Origin: Kappaphycus alvarezii
Lineage: Eukaryota > Rhodophyta > Florideophyceae > Gigartinales > Solieriaceae
Assembly: GCA_002205965.3 (NCBI GenBank)
Contig: NADL03000596.1
Coordinates: forward strand, 310,001 to 374,000
Direction of reading: 5' to 3'
Length of the DNA stretch: 64,000 bases
The notes below the pieces were generated by a model. The model worked only from the letters and a program-made list of their open reading frames with translations, had not been told where the DNA came from and did not search any database. Shown piece by piece: positions 11,460-22,642 of the stretch; the stretch's first letter is position 1; every line of letters begins with the position of its first letter. The position numbers were made by a program, and so were the translations under genes.

Positions 11460-12009
11460 TGGGTATTGGAAGTCCAGAAGTACACAGTAGTGATCTCTGA
11501 TGGAGATGATCAAGAGAGAGTCTGTCGAGACCGAGTGGAACTCGCCTCCAGTCCAATGGACCGTGATATTACACCAGTCACTTCCGTGACAGAAGGTATT
11601 CAAGCGACCGATGGTCGTACTACAGTAATTCAGGTCCCCATGGGACAACAAACATCAAGAAGTCTTTGAGACATTTCAATGGACCTCTATGGTCAATACA
11701 GGGACGAAGTCCCTGCAATAGAACAGTGTCCAATAGACCCAGGAGTTTCGATATCAAGTTCCCTTCAGGAACCGACCAGAATCCAAGAAGACGACGTCCC
11801 AGTCTTAAAAAAGGTAAAAACACCTTATATTCAAACCAAAGGATCCAATGGATCAAGAATAAGATGAAGCTGAATCCTCAGTGGAAGAAGAAGACGACGA
11901 CTTTGTGAAAGTTGGAATATCTTGAAGAGATAACACAATTCCAAAGGATTTTGATGAAACGGAAGCACCTCCAAAAAAGAAAAATACTTCAAAGAAGTTA
12001 ACGCGAATA

Positions 12010-12300
12010 GTGAATCGAAGACAAACCAAACAAAAGGACCAAGAGGTTCATTCAAGAGTCGCTACGCGACAATTTTCAACAGGATATGTAGAAAAGATGC
12101 AATACGTCATCGAGGCCCTAATAGAGCATGCGGAAGCCGAAAACGGCGAGATGTTGTACAAAGTACATTGGTATAGTTTTCCGAACGAGAATGCCACATG
12201 GGAGCCCATCTCGGGTCCGCCCAGGTCTAAGGTATTGCATTACCATCGTCGCAAAAAACTGGCGTTGACAGCGCAGATTGACTCGGCACTACCCTGTTAA
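12010..12300 (+). other. chromodomain at the end of pol
   Basis: About 70 residues after a basic linker: YVIEALIEHAEAENGEMLYK, VHWYSF and ATWEPISG, then a YHRRKK tail, ending at 12300. This matches the chromodomain consensus YxVExIL...YLVKWxGY...TWEP. In chromoviruses this domain sits at the integrase C terminus and steers insertion toward histone-marked chromatin. It is the clearest single marker of the element's lineage. Confidence 0.85.
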
Positions 12301-15300
12301 TTGAGGGACTAACAGTCTCCAAAGTTTTCAATGACTCCAAGAGAGTTCCCATTCACAAGCGTTACAACGCATCTTCGTTCACCATGATGCAAAGCACCAT
12401 TGCAATTTGAAGGTTCAAGAACCATTAATGTTTGTGAACGCCGCAAAGCGACATCAAATGCCGAAAACGGATCATCTTCACGCAATTAATGAGTGTTAGA
12501 AGTTAATTGCGGTCGACAACGGCCAACCTCTTCAGAAGGGGGAGGGGACCAGGACCCTGTTCGTAGCAGCGGGTTTCGTTACCCAATACACCCAAGGGAT
12601 GATATCCAAAACTTCTAACGAACTAAAACAAACTACAAACCACCTCAGTGGATGCTAAGCCAAAAAGTTTTAGTAACGGTGTGCGCGCGGATACCAAAAA
12701 TCCTCATTGAGGTTTTCACTTCCAAAAAAAACTTAACAAATCAGGCTGTACAATATATAGAAAACGAAAACAAGGAGGGTACCTCCTATAAAAATTGACA
12801 ATCGATGATTGGGCGTCACTCTTTGATAAAAAGCAACGTCATTGCTAGCCAAATTCTCCATGAGAGTGCAAGCAGAATTGCCATTAGCATTGATGAAGGT
12901 CTAATACACCACCCGGGAGCACCCCGTCGAGGGGGAAAGTTGAGATTGAACCATTATTTTTCATTGCATCCCCCACCGGGGCTATAAACACCTTAAGTAA
13001 ATGCAGAGGCATCCCCCCTCACACTCCCAAGGAGTGCAGTTAAATTACTTACGGTCATCGACCAAGGTAAAGCTCGAAGAGCATTCATGGGCAGCACTTT
13101 GGATAGCCGTTGTCTCGCCTCCAAACAATCATGCCAAAGGGACACAGTATTGATTGTAGATCACAAAATTGAATCGTGCTCCACAGGAGCGCAAGACTAA
13201 ACGGGACACAAAATTCCTTATAACTCTGACAAAGTGCAGCCAAAACTCATAGAAGTATAAAAACAAAGCCTGACGGGCGTTTCAAATCCAAATCGTGAGT
13301 CACGAAGTTCCAACTCTCCTAGGGAGCCTATGCCAGTTTTGACAGTATCGAAAAAGACTCGAGGAGTCACAAGACAAAACGCTATGCGTAGAAAGTCATT
13401 CTAATCTGGAAAGACCTGACAAGGTCATACGGAAGCTCGAGTATTACAAGAATACAATAACTCTAAGGAATAGTTGTAAGAATTCAACAGAAGCACCGTT
13501 TGGCAAAGCCTTTTAAAAACAATATGCAAAGTCCAGGGCACAAAGTTGCCTAAGGCATCTACAAGTTACAAAGTTACGACGTAACACAAGGCGGAACAAC
13601 GTCCAGTGATAGAGATGATAAAGCTCGACGAGCATAGCTAAACGCAGACGCCTACAGTCCCAAAGAGACATCCAAATTGTCGTCAAAAATTCAGTCAGGC
13701 TGACTACAGCATTAGCCTCTTTCGACCTTAGGTCACAAATGGACTCCGACGGAGAATAACTGTAGCAAAAGCGAGTCTCAATATCTGTTACAGGCCTTGA
13801 AAAGGACACTTCAACATAATGCAGCGCGCAGTGTATGCGAGAACTAAGCAATGCTTGAAAATACACTACCCAACGGGTCCATCTCAATGCTCTGTGAGCT
13901 CAAATTCGACTAAGAGGAGCATCTCAGATGTACATCCGAAGTATATAAATTATACAACAGATCAGAGGGGTCAAGCTAACATTGAATTTCCAATTTGGAA
14001 ATCCTCGGGACTAGCCCACTTCAGTTGATCAAGGTTAATAGAAACTCCAATGGAGTAAGTAGAGCCGACACGAAGAAAGAATTCCAAGACCAGCGTACGC
14101 TCGATGAGCTTTGAAAAAGAAGATAATGAAGAGCCGCTGGCCCGCCCTGAGTTAATGAAACCCCCTGGGTTATAGTACGCACATGAAAACCTTTGGTTGA
14201 CAAGAGAAATTATGGAGCCCCTTGAGCGCAAGTCATTAGTGACTAAGGATCGACAGGGAACAACCCAATCCATCCCCAATGGAATGCGCCGGTGGAAGGT
14301 TACCTTCGCTACGTATTGTAGACGCAGAGCCCTGAGGGCATTAACGAAAACAAACAACGCTCATGGAGCCACGAACCACCAAAAAGCTTACGTGTAAACG
14401 GATGGGTTACACTGTAACAGTTTTGAATCCTCGGCTCACAATAACAAAAGCGTCAAACTAAGTTAGGCAATGATACATTAGGCCAGAGATCTGAAAAATA
14501 CTCCGATAAAGCAAGCCTCACCATTCAAGACGAGGAGGAGGCGATCTCAGCAGTACCACAGGAAAAGCTAGCTTCTTAGAAGCAAACAGATGAAAGCAGA
14601 AGCCCTAACTAAAAGTTAGGAGACCAATCAAACCCTTGGGGTATGGGAAAGAAATGTAAGCTCACCGGGCTACAGTAACAAAAGTCTCTGTTGGAGAGTT
14701 AACGCAGTTAAATGGGACGAAATCGGAGGAGAGAGCATTAAAAAGTCCCGTTGATGATAAAGCAAAGTGCATACGCGCCTTTGAATCCCTCTGGGATGTG
14801 TTAGACACCAAAGCTCATGGAACAAATGAATTCCTTTAGGGAAAAGAGAAGATGAAACGCAAGGCGTAGACTCCAAGGGAGGATAAAGAAAACCAACGCT
14901 GGTACAGCACACCAACACTCCGCTAGAATGCGAAGTTCCAAAGGAGCATTTAGAAGCCACACTCGTAGAGTGACAATGGATTGCGTGGCAATCATTACAA
15001 GCAGTCTGTCGAACGCATTTCGCGTTTTGGGAGGTTAAAAATCCAACGGACAAATGACTCTATGAGTCATAATTAAGAAACGAAACAACTATGTTGACAA
15101 AAAGTTTTAACGAGATAGACTGATGCCTTGGGCACTATGCAACGAGAGAATAGCATACACTCCGCACTAAGTCTACAGGACGAACTACAGTAACAAATGC
15201 ACTCGGTGTCCAAAAGAAATGCACAAATTTATTCGACTACGCAAAGAGAAGAGGCCGCAGCAGCTACAAGACCTGCAGGTCTCATAACTACCATATCCCA

Positions 15301-15348
15301 AAGGAACCCTAACCCCAAACGCGAATTTCAGAAACGCTCAAAGCGAAC
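12301..15348. other. 3 kb non-coding segment of the gypsy element, rich in micro-hairpins
   Basis: No frame of convincing length or composition on either strand. The segment is dense in short perfect inverted repeats with three-base spacers: 12773-12787, 14604-14620, 15054-15070, and shorter ones such as GACTCGAGGAGTC near 13367 and GCTCCACAGGAGC near 13177. Their sequences differ from one another. Its function is unknown. Confidence 0.6.
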
Positions 15349-17424
15349 TTACTGGCTCGCAGAGCGAGAGGATGGCTTACGAATGCCAGACTGACGTGAC
15401 TCGCGCAACGACTGCAAAGCATTTTTGAGTAGCTCACGTAGTACGTCCATGGACACATCCAATTCCTCTTCAGGCCACCCCAAGCTCCTCAAGAGCCTAC
15501 GAGTACTGTCCTGCTCGGACCTGTGGCCAGCATCGGAACCCGCAACATCTGATTTACGACCCCTGGTCTCATCATATTCGACGTAGTCGTCTATGTATTG
15601 ATCGAGATCCGTAGGATCCTTTGGTGCATCAGGCACAACAGTCATCGGCGCAGCGCCTTCTTCATCAGGATTCCCTTCAAGGGCCACAATATGCGCAACG
15701 CCATCTGGATGAGATGGACCTTCAGAGCCATGCGAAGGAGCCCTAGGATCATTAAGGAAATGAAACGGCTGAATGCGCCCCTCCTTGACCTCTCCGGGAG
15801 TGGCCAACCTCCATTCCTTAGGATGCCAGAAAATGTAATCACCGGCGTTGGGATCATTACGTCCAGGTGACAAGTTTGTTTTGTCAATAATCAAAGGGCG
15901 AGAGGCCTGTCCCCTAGGGATTTGCTCCAATCAGTCGCCTCGATGATATTCAAAAGCTCTTTGAGCATCGCATCAAATTTCTTACCGCCCAGCGGAACCG
16001 ACATATCCAGCTTTCTCATAAAATTAATAAGTCTTTTAGGGAGATACCACAAACTCCAAGTGTCAAAGACATCCCACAACAAAAAGGCTGCGGCCTTGAC
16101 TGTATACTCGGTCAAGAATACACACCACACCCCATGCTGGGAACACGCCAATTAAGAACCTAAGTTGGTTACGATAGGTCCCAACTCAGACCAAAAGCCC
16201 TGATAAACCTCAGTCCGAGGGAAATAAGAGGCAATCGGCGCAAAGCGCCTTGCTAAATGCTGTGGAGCGATACTTTCAGCCTCACGTAGGTGATAAGGGA
16301 TTAAGAATCCCGTGCTGCTACGCATTTTGCGTTCCAAGCGCATTGTTCTTTTGAAGAACTCTTGATGATAACGCTTCGTTGATCTAAACCCTGAGGGTAG
16401 AATCGGACTGAGACAGAATATGGCCTCTTGACGAACACCGCGAACCCAATGCCAAAGATCATAGATCACCTGTGCCGCACTGCGGTCAGTCGTAGTCAAA
16501 CTGGCAAGGCGTTCGCCATATTCGCGTTCACCCACGGTGCGAAACGACCAATTGTCGAAACCATTTCCAAAAGGGATACGAAAATTGCTAGGCAGCACAA
16601 AAAGGCGCTGAAGCTCCGAAAGCATGAAACGACGTCGCATAGACCAGTATCCTTCATTAGTATTACGTTTTTTGGCTTTCCGGGGAATTGCGATATGCAT
16701 TAACCAATCTTTAGTCTCAAAAGCCTCATAAGGTGGATTTCTAGGCAAAAATCCATTTCCATCAGCGAATAGACTGAGGCTTAATGACAACAAGGGCGCA
16801 GAACCAAGGAGCGTCCATGAAGACTTCGAGATTCTCCCTTAAGGTTCTGCCAGCGAGAGCCTCCAAAGGAGAATAGTCCGACAACAGATCTTGTGCCCCC
16901 CCGGTGTTGGAATAGCTGTTTTCCGCCATGTGTGTTCGCTTAACATTCGTAAGACGAGGACCAAAGGGCTTAGTCCTTAATGAATACTGATACGGTGCTA
17001 AAGGAGAAGCAAGCAGAGGTGGCTGTAAAAAATTCAAAGGACCGGGACGATCTTAATCGATGTAGCGCTCAGCGCGGAAGGAAGGGAAAGGCTGTTTTGG
17101 CCTGCGCAATTGAAAAGTGGTTGTAACAACCTTCGCAGAGGTGAAGTTGCTACGCGACGGTTTAGGTAATTCTGCCGTAGGCAGAGGGATGACCGATCCG
17201 CATTAACTTTTTGACTGCGCACTGCGCGCGGAAGAGGAGGTTGAAAATGGACCGCTGCGGTCAGGGATTTGAAGCTGTTTGACGGGACTTGTAAAGCGAC
17301 CCTGAAAGTGTGTGGGAGAGAAATGCTCGGAAGGGCTGTGTGTGGAAGGTGTCGCGATGCGACTTTCGACGAAGAAGGCGTCACGCCACTCTCTTATGAA
17401 ATGATCTTGCTCGGGTGCAACCAT
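15349..17424 (-). other. Antisense ORF region of the gypsy element, unknown protein
   Basis: Consecutive minus-strand frames at 17424-17203, 17037-16762, 16793-16152, 16151-15891 and 15930-15349 cover about 2 kb just inside the 3' LTR, reading toward the middle of the element. Compositions look protein-like (for example ELQRLFVLPSNFRIPFGNGF and DYIFWHPKEWRLATPGEV, with an acidic, serine-rich C terminus) and the frames are long for the base composition. I recognise no domain: no zinc knuckle, protease or polymerase motif. Antisense ORFs (aORF) are known between pol and 3' LTR in some plant gypsy elements. Here the host element is a chromovirus, so equivalence is only inference. Broken; fossil. 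Confidence 0.55.
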
Positions 17425-17593
17425 GATATTTACAGCCGACGACCTGGCCCGTACGTTTCACACCTCTTTGATTAATTTCTTTTGCATTGTTGCTCTGCAA
17501 CTTACCTTGCTGAGGCCATTGTCCAATCAGATTTCCTTTGAAATTTTTTTTTGTGTGTTGCACACAATTTTAGCCGGCAGCGCCCAAGCGCTC

Positions 17594-17605
17594 AGAAGAG
17601 GGAGA
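17594..17605 (+). promoter_or_regulatory. Polypurine tract of the gypsy element
   Basis: AGAAGAGGGAGA directly abuts the start of the 3' LTR (TGTAGTG at 17606). This is the expected place and composition for plus-strand DNA priming. Confidence 0.75.
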
Positions 17606-18597
17606 TGTAGTGCAATGACCCTTTGAGTTTACAGTAGGGATCGACAATCCAATTTGCTAATCGAAATTCGATTACTATTTTAGACTTTACAGTTCTTACA
17701 GGACTACGTGGCAGTGACCCAGTAGGGGCAGGCCGTGGACCTGCTTGGTCCTGATAATTATTTTAGAAGTGACTCACTAACTTTTAGACACGTGTCCTAA
17801 CACACTAACAGTCTAACAGACTAACTTCTAACTTACTATTTATTGTTCGGCCGCTATGGCGTGCCAAGTAAACAGTGACCGAAGTGTCGGCTCTGGAGTT
17901 AGCTCCCATCTTTCGCTTTCCCCTCCACCTAAGGCGTTTTAGCGACTGTGGCTATAGTTAACCTCATCTCCTTCGGGTCCCTTCGTAGCCTCTTGGCCTG
18001 ATCCTCCTTTAGGCTTCTTCCCTTTTTAATTTTCATCTTTTACAAACGTGTTGCGTCTTTTTTCACCCGTGGCTGGCGTCGCGTCCCCAGAGAGGACTGT
18101 ATCTCTAGACCCGTGGTTGGTCGCCGTTCCCCTGCGGAGGACTGTATCCGCTACCTCTTAGGCTTACCGCCGTCCCATGCGGGAGGACCGAATTCCATAC
18201 AGAGCCCCTTCGCTCGCCTATGCCGACTCGGTACGCGTGGCACTCGCTTGGCTTCGGCGTATCTTCCCCCTCCCTCCTTTTTCCTGTTTTCCTTTCAGTC
18301 CCTCGGACTACTTTCAGTTTCTTTGGCTTCGCCCTTGGTTACTGTCCAGTGGACTTCATTTCATCGCAGCCCTTGATTTGCCTTGCTCCCAGACACTTCG
18401 TGTCCTTGCCCAGACTTCCAAAATCTCTACTACAACCGCCTTTTAGGTCTCGAGCTACTACCCCTCACATGGATTAAAGAGAGAGCGGGTCCATCGGACG
18501 CCCGGTAGTTGCACAGTTAACAACTGCTTTTCCCCTTATTGTCTTAGGCATCCCCCGACGACACACTCCCAGGGCAGTTTCTGTGCATTGCACTACA
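17606..18597 (+). repeat. 3' LTR of the gypsy element
   Basis: Starts TGTAGTGCAATGACC and ends TTGCACTACA, a 10-bp terminal inverted repeat. It aligns end to end with 4239-5230. The flank CAATA at 18598-18602 is the right target duplication, after which the Harbinger transposase resumes. Confidence 0.93.
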
Positions 18598-19435
18598 CAA
18601 TATCCTTACGTCGTGCCTCCTGTCTTGTTGTGTATCTACTCTGCCTATTAGATATGAGGTGATGAATTGGTCCCATGAATATGGGCCACTTTGGGTATAT
18701 CTCATTCACCAGAATGTATGGTAAGTCACGGTCAGTATATTTTGATAGAATCTTGTACAGTGTAGTAAACTTAAAATTGAAATTGTTAAGCAGAATATCA
18801 TTAATTAGTGGAGAGGTATCGACCATCGTTAGGTCGTTATTCGTTGCCAGACGCCCGCCAAATCAATGCAATATATATAAATCCCGATCGCACCACGCTT
18901 CAACAGATACATTCGCCATCTTGCCATCTTTTCCATTCTGGTACTGGCCTTTAAACGCGATTGGACAGTTTTTCCAAGTTAAAAGGCAACAATCTAGTGC
19001 CCCTACACATCCTTCGAGTTCGATTTCCCATTACTGTTCAGAAATTTTATCCAGATCTGCAGAACTAGGTCTTCGATTGAGGTATTTCGGGCCGTAAATT
19101 TCCAGAATACGTCAACAAAATTCTCCAACGTTGAACCTAGTTGACTCAGCTGGCATTCTAGAGCCATCATCAAGGCCTTCGTAGCTCCTGCGCGTACTCA
19201 GAAACCTCAGACATGTTAGTTCTTTGATCTCCGAGTTGTGACCCACCTTGCCATATGATCTCGTTTTCTGCTTAAAATTGTGTGTGTAGTGAGCTAAAGG
19301 GTCGTCATGTAGCCTCCAAAAGAGGAATCTCGGAACGCCAAACCTCCGGAATTGCCTCAATGTGTACAAAAAGTTCGGCTCAAGATAGTCTTTTATCCAC
19401 GAAGACTCGCCTCGACGAATGATCTGAGATCCCAA
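18598..19435 (-). pseudogene. PIF/Harbinger transposase, N-terminal and catalytic part
   Basis: Reading on minus from 19435: RRGESSWIKDYLEPN, RQFRRFGVPRFLFWRLHDD, then a block equal to ESTxxxxxxxF. Next come GCVGALDCCLLTWKNCPIAFKGQY and CDRDLYI, matching GSIDCMHWxWKNCPxAWKGQY with its first catalytic Asp. Then NNDLTMVDTSPL (second Asp of NDxN) and LVNEIYPKWPIFMGPI (YLADGIYPKWxxF), and last EARRKDI at the LTR junction. The C-terminal part is at 3809-4238. In-frame stops occur, for example where a Trp is expected near 18855 and near 19020, so the gene had decayed besides being split. It is one of the best-preserved transposase sequences in the window. Confidence 0.85.
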
Positions 19436-19900
19436 TTGCCTGCCTCTGTACTCGTATTTTTAAACATTTTGGAGCAACTTTCTGATTGCTATTGTGGCAA
19501 TTAGTGATATCCGGCCGAGAAGTTGGTGTGCCTTAAGTGAAATGTGACGCTGTTGTTGTCGACAATTTGAAATCGTAGAAAAAGAAGTCAACGACGTCTC
19601 AAATCGTGGAGAGGTTGAAGCAACGTTGAACGTTGAAATTGGTGGAAGGAGTGTGATTCAAACACCTTACAAAACCACCTCCTATGGTGGTTGGATTCCA
19701 TTGGCTTGCCGTGCTACTCAGCTGTGTGAACTCGTACTCATTGCTTTGTGGTATGAGCTGACTACTAGGTTTGCTAACGTCTGCGCTAAATTTTTCGTCT
19801 CAAAACGGATGGTTTAGGGACATTGGTTTAAATTCAGACTAGGTCTGCTCTAGGTGTCGCTCAAAACTCCTTCCAACAAACAACTGGCGTTATTCTGGAC
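19436..19900. other. Non-coding flank of the second Harbinger
   Basis: No gene recognised. This is where the transposase promoter and the right terminal repeat of the Harbinger would be expected. I compared it with 1850-2650 and found no clear inverted terminal repeat. Confidence 0.3.
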
Positions 19901-19983
19901 AAGTCTCGCCGCGTGACGAGCGACCAATGTCTGCTGCGCATCAGCAATCGGAACAGCTGCCCGTGCGTCAATGCCAGTCGCAA

Positions 19984-20370
19984 TCAGGTTGGCAAAGTCC
20001 CGAGCCGTGGGGTGCCAGCCCCCCAAAGTGGATAGAGGAGGGCAAAGAAGCGATGTCCGGGATCCTTGGAACGTATCAACGCGGCAAAGCGAGTATACTT
20101 GCCAAGGTGAGCATGGTTAAGGGGCTTGAGTGTGCATCGCGCCAGGGAGGGGAGGCGGGCGGAGGTCAAGGGATGGATAGCGGTTACGTCATAATAGTTC
20201 GTGTCCCCATTCTCTCCAAGCGCCTTGATGTCCGGGCGAACTGCATGGCCGGGCTCGAGGACAGGGTTTCGGGCTGCTTTAGAGAGGTCTGCGACAAACA
20301 ACCGTGTTTGCGAGTCGTGCTGCCACCCACGGGTGGAACGTTTTCTGGTGGTTTACTGCGAGTGGTGTAA
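19984..20370 (-). pseudogene. Fragment of RT element: R2-like nuclease core
   Basis: Minus frame reads HDSQTRLFVADLSKAARNPVL, then RPDIKALGENGDTNYYDVTAIHP. This matches the C-terminal region of the long RT copy at 34776-38110 (AKAARHPVMEP, RPHIKALG, FFDVTFVNP). The RPD plus DVT spacing is that of restriction-like endonucleases of R2-type non-LTR elements, in which two Asp bind the metal. Only this core is preserved; the frame is lost before and after, so it is a relic. Confidence 0.65.
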
Positions 20371-20589
20371 TGGTTGGGAGCCCTGCAACGTTGCTACTGC
20401 TGGGTTATTTGGAAAATAATGTCATTTCCTGAAGTGAGGTCACACTTTCCATTCGGAATTGAGGTGAGTGGGTGTGAGCTTAGAGCGTGAGGTTAACAGC
20501 GTGGCCGCGTCACCCTAGAAAACATATTTGATGCGCCTTGGAATACATGCTAACCTACTTTTCAATCGTTAGACCACCTCAATTTTTCC

Positions 20590-20850
20590 CTAGAAAACGG
20601 ACCGGAGTCCGACCATCAGACAGGCAGCACTGGACATTGATGCCGCTGCGGCGTGCCCTTGAGTGAGGACTTCTTTAACCTTTCCGTACGTCTCCATTGT
20701 CCTTACCGCCACATTCCGTGCGACGTCGCTCAGTAGCGCGTAAGCATCTGGGTGCCAACCTCCGAGAGTGGAGATGGGGACAGGAATGAGTCTACCTCTG
20801 GCAGAATTCGCGATGAATGACTCGTATCTCCTCGGGGCGCATGTTCTGCG
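20590..20850 (-). pseudogene. Fragment of RT element: C-terminal tail
   Basis: Minus frame RRYESFIANSARGRLIPVPI, STLGGWHPDAYALLSDVARN, then CLMVGLRSVF and stop at 20590. It is over 60% identical by eye to the ends of the copies at 37860-38110 and 38282-38560. The lysine/arginine plus RY and the STLGGWHPDA block are the last part of the nuclease-bearing C terminus. Immediately after the stop comes a G-rich motif (GGGAAAAATTGAGG on minus) also found, in the opposite sense, beyond the copy at 38560. It is a 5'-truncated insertion or a remnant. Confidence 0.75.
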
Positions 20851-22592
20851 GCAATAGGGATTGAGGTCAGAGGGTAAAACTACTGTGGTGCCATGTCTAG
20901 TAACTAGAGTACAGTACAGCATGGAGCTGTAAATACAGTAGTGCGGCGACCTGATCACGTGCACCGTGATTACAGCTTTACAAAATTGAGTAACCCATTT
21001 TGGGTAGCACGTGAGGCGTGGGGGACACCCGTCCTTCAGCAAGGTGGAATTTGGCTTTTAGCCGGAGTAAATTACTGTGCTGGTCAAACGGGGGTAGGCA
21101 CAAAAGAAGAATGATAATTGATTATAACTTAACTGTAGGATATTCCGGGCCACAACCGACCACATCTTTCAAATACTGTACACTCGAAATGACAGATGAA
21201 TAAAAATATATAAAAATATTAAATCACCCCACATTTTCCCCCTTAACTTTAGTGCGTTTAAATAAATGTTCACCACCAAGGGATACACAACCCGATCTGC
21301 TTCATATAGAACATAAATAATATTTATGTACAGTATAAAGAAAAGAGACCTTTTATTTTATTTTACAGGGTATTTTATTTTATTTATCCGGTTAGATCTT
21401 AGCCGTATAGTTAGGACGTGCGCAGTCCCCAGTAGATACTGAGTGCATTAAACTTCTATATTTGATGTAAAATGTTTGCCTTTACTCTTAGCCATGAGCC
21501 CCGACTGAGTACAGACTCCCACCGTCAGAAGTTCTGGTGTGGTGAAACATTTATTTGACTCCTGACGAAAAGCCACCTACATAAAGGAGACCCATGCGAA
21601 ATTGATATCGCGACGACTGTTCTGTACACCAGCGGCGGCCCTTGACCACCTGCGCCAACGAATCTCGTCGACCATATGGTCTACGTTTGCAACATAGATC
21701 CTAGCGCGTACTCCCATGCTGGGCAGCGACGAACTTCAACTATCTTAGCTTACACTGTCAGCTAGGCTTGTACGCCTTTTATAGTACATGAAGTAAAGAT
21801 GATTATATACCCACATGAAGGGCTGTATGGTGGGGAGGCGGAACAAGAATAACCCCTCTCATAACGTGGATTGAAAAGAAGGAAGCTCTGTACAGGTGCC
21901 TACATCGAGCATCACTTGGACCAGTATAGTCTTCTCCCAGCCTCCCCCGTCGTTGCGCGATGATTTTGGAAGGGTGTGTTGGAGCTGAATAAGTACCATT
22001 TCGAATTTTTTGAAACAAGCTTCGAAGCGCAAAGGGGGGATAAGGTTGATTGGTGAGCTGCTTAGAGGCACTGGTAGCTGTTTTCAGAGAGGCTTGTCTA
22101 CGCACTAAGAACGAGCAGGAGGGGGCGCACTTCTAACACTGGTGTAAATCCAGCCATGATGCACGCCGCGTAGGACAACACGCCTGCCACAGCACGTCTT
22201 CAAATGCAAGAGTGTGCTTCCACCTTAATTTCGATCTGAGTAGGTTTTGGTGCATGAATGCCGTCCATGGCGAATAAATGATGGGGCAGCAATTATTTGA
22301 GTTCTCTTAGAAATAAAATCATCCGCCTCCGTGAGTCGAGTGCATTGGTGTTTGCATACTATTGTACATTGCTTCACGGTAGCAGGCCCACCTCGAACTC
22401 TCACGGTTCCTAGCTGGCCTTCTGAAGTTTTGCAGTAGACACACCCCCCCTATTTTCCCTCATGACAGGTATTCTCTGATGTGAAAGGTGATTAGCAGTG
22501 AAAGTAAATCTTGTTGAGTAATTTAGGCGTCGGAAACTGTTGGTCCTGGGACAATATGAAATTTCAAAATGCTTTGGTTGATTTTAGGCGAG
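20851..22592. other. Intergenic, no gene recognised
   Basis: AT-rich with scattered short open frames. At 21153-21241 it contains a split copy of the dispersed motif: CCGACCACATCTTTC, then about 50 bp of AT-rich DNA, then ATTAAATCACCCCACATTTTCCCCC. The minus-strand frame at 21803-22105 was examined and matches nothing I know. Confidence 0.4.
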
Positions 22593-22642
22593 AGGGGGAA
22601 TTTTTGGGTTATTTTAATGCATGGAAGATGTGGTCGGTTATA
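22593..22642 (+). repeat. Dispersed G-rich terminal motif, copy 2
   Basis: GGGGGAATTTTTGGGTTATT followed by AATGCATGGAAGATGTGGTC. This is the best match to copy 1 and, in reverse, to copy 3 at 32114-32160. Confidence 0.65.

Larger units (their letters stand above)
5231..17605. repeat. Dispersed micro-hairpins (5-8 bp stem, 3-base loop) throughout the gypsy element
   Basis: Perfect inverted repeats with stems of at least 6 bp and exactly three spacer bases lie at 6083-6097, 6372-6388, 6649-6663, 6846-6860, 7030-7044, 7108-7122, 7786-7800, 8327-8343, 8949-8963, 10402-10420, 11388-11402, 11699-11715, 12773-12787, 14604-14620, 15054-15070, 16297-16311, 16345-16359 and 17171-17185. Examples are AACTTCT-TAC-AGAAGTT and CAGGGAC-GAA-GTCCCTG. 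At least two dozen more have 5-bp stems. With equal base use about 3.5 of the first class are expected in 14.4 kb. The LTRs also carry one (AGTCT-AAC-AGACT, in both copies), so the feature predates this insertion. Confidence 0.8.
4239..18597 (+). mobile_element. Ty3/gypsy LTR retrotransposon of chromovirus type, 14.4 kb, with antisense ORF region
   Basis: A whole-length but broken element (roughly ten or more breaks in its coding part). Two 992-bp LTRs differ by about 2% by eye, so it is fairly young. It lies inside a Harbinger transposase gene with a 5-bp target duplication. Order of parts on +: 5' LTR, primer-binding site, gag with zinc knuckle, protease, reverse transcriptase, RNase H, integrase, chromodomain. 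Then follow about 3 kb without a gene, about 2 kb of minus-strand ORFs, a purine tract and the 3' LTR. The chromodomain places it with chromoviruses. The 5.3 kb between chromodomain and 3' LTR is unusually long, and antisense ORFs in that position are known in plant Tat/Ogre-type elements rather than typical chromoviruses. The whole element is dense in micro-hairpins (separate entry). Confidence 0.92.

Noticed and set aside
13513-15053. Several 60-128 residue frames in the gypsy 3' segment
   Set aside because: Scattered, overlapping on both strands, no motifs and no consistent strand, unlike the continuous antisense run at 15349-17424.
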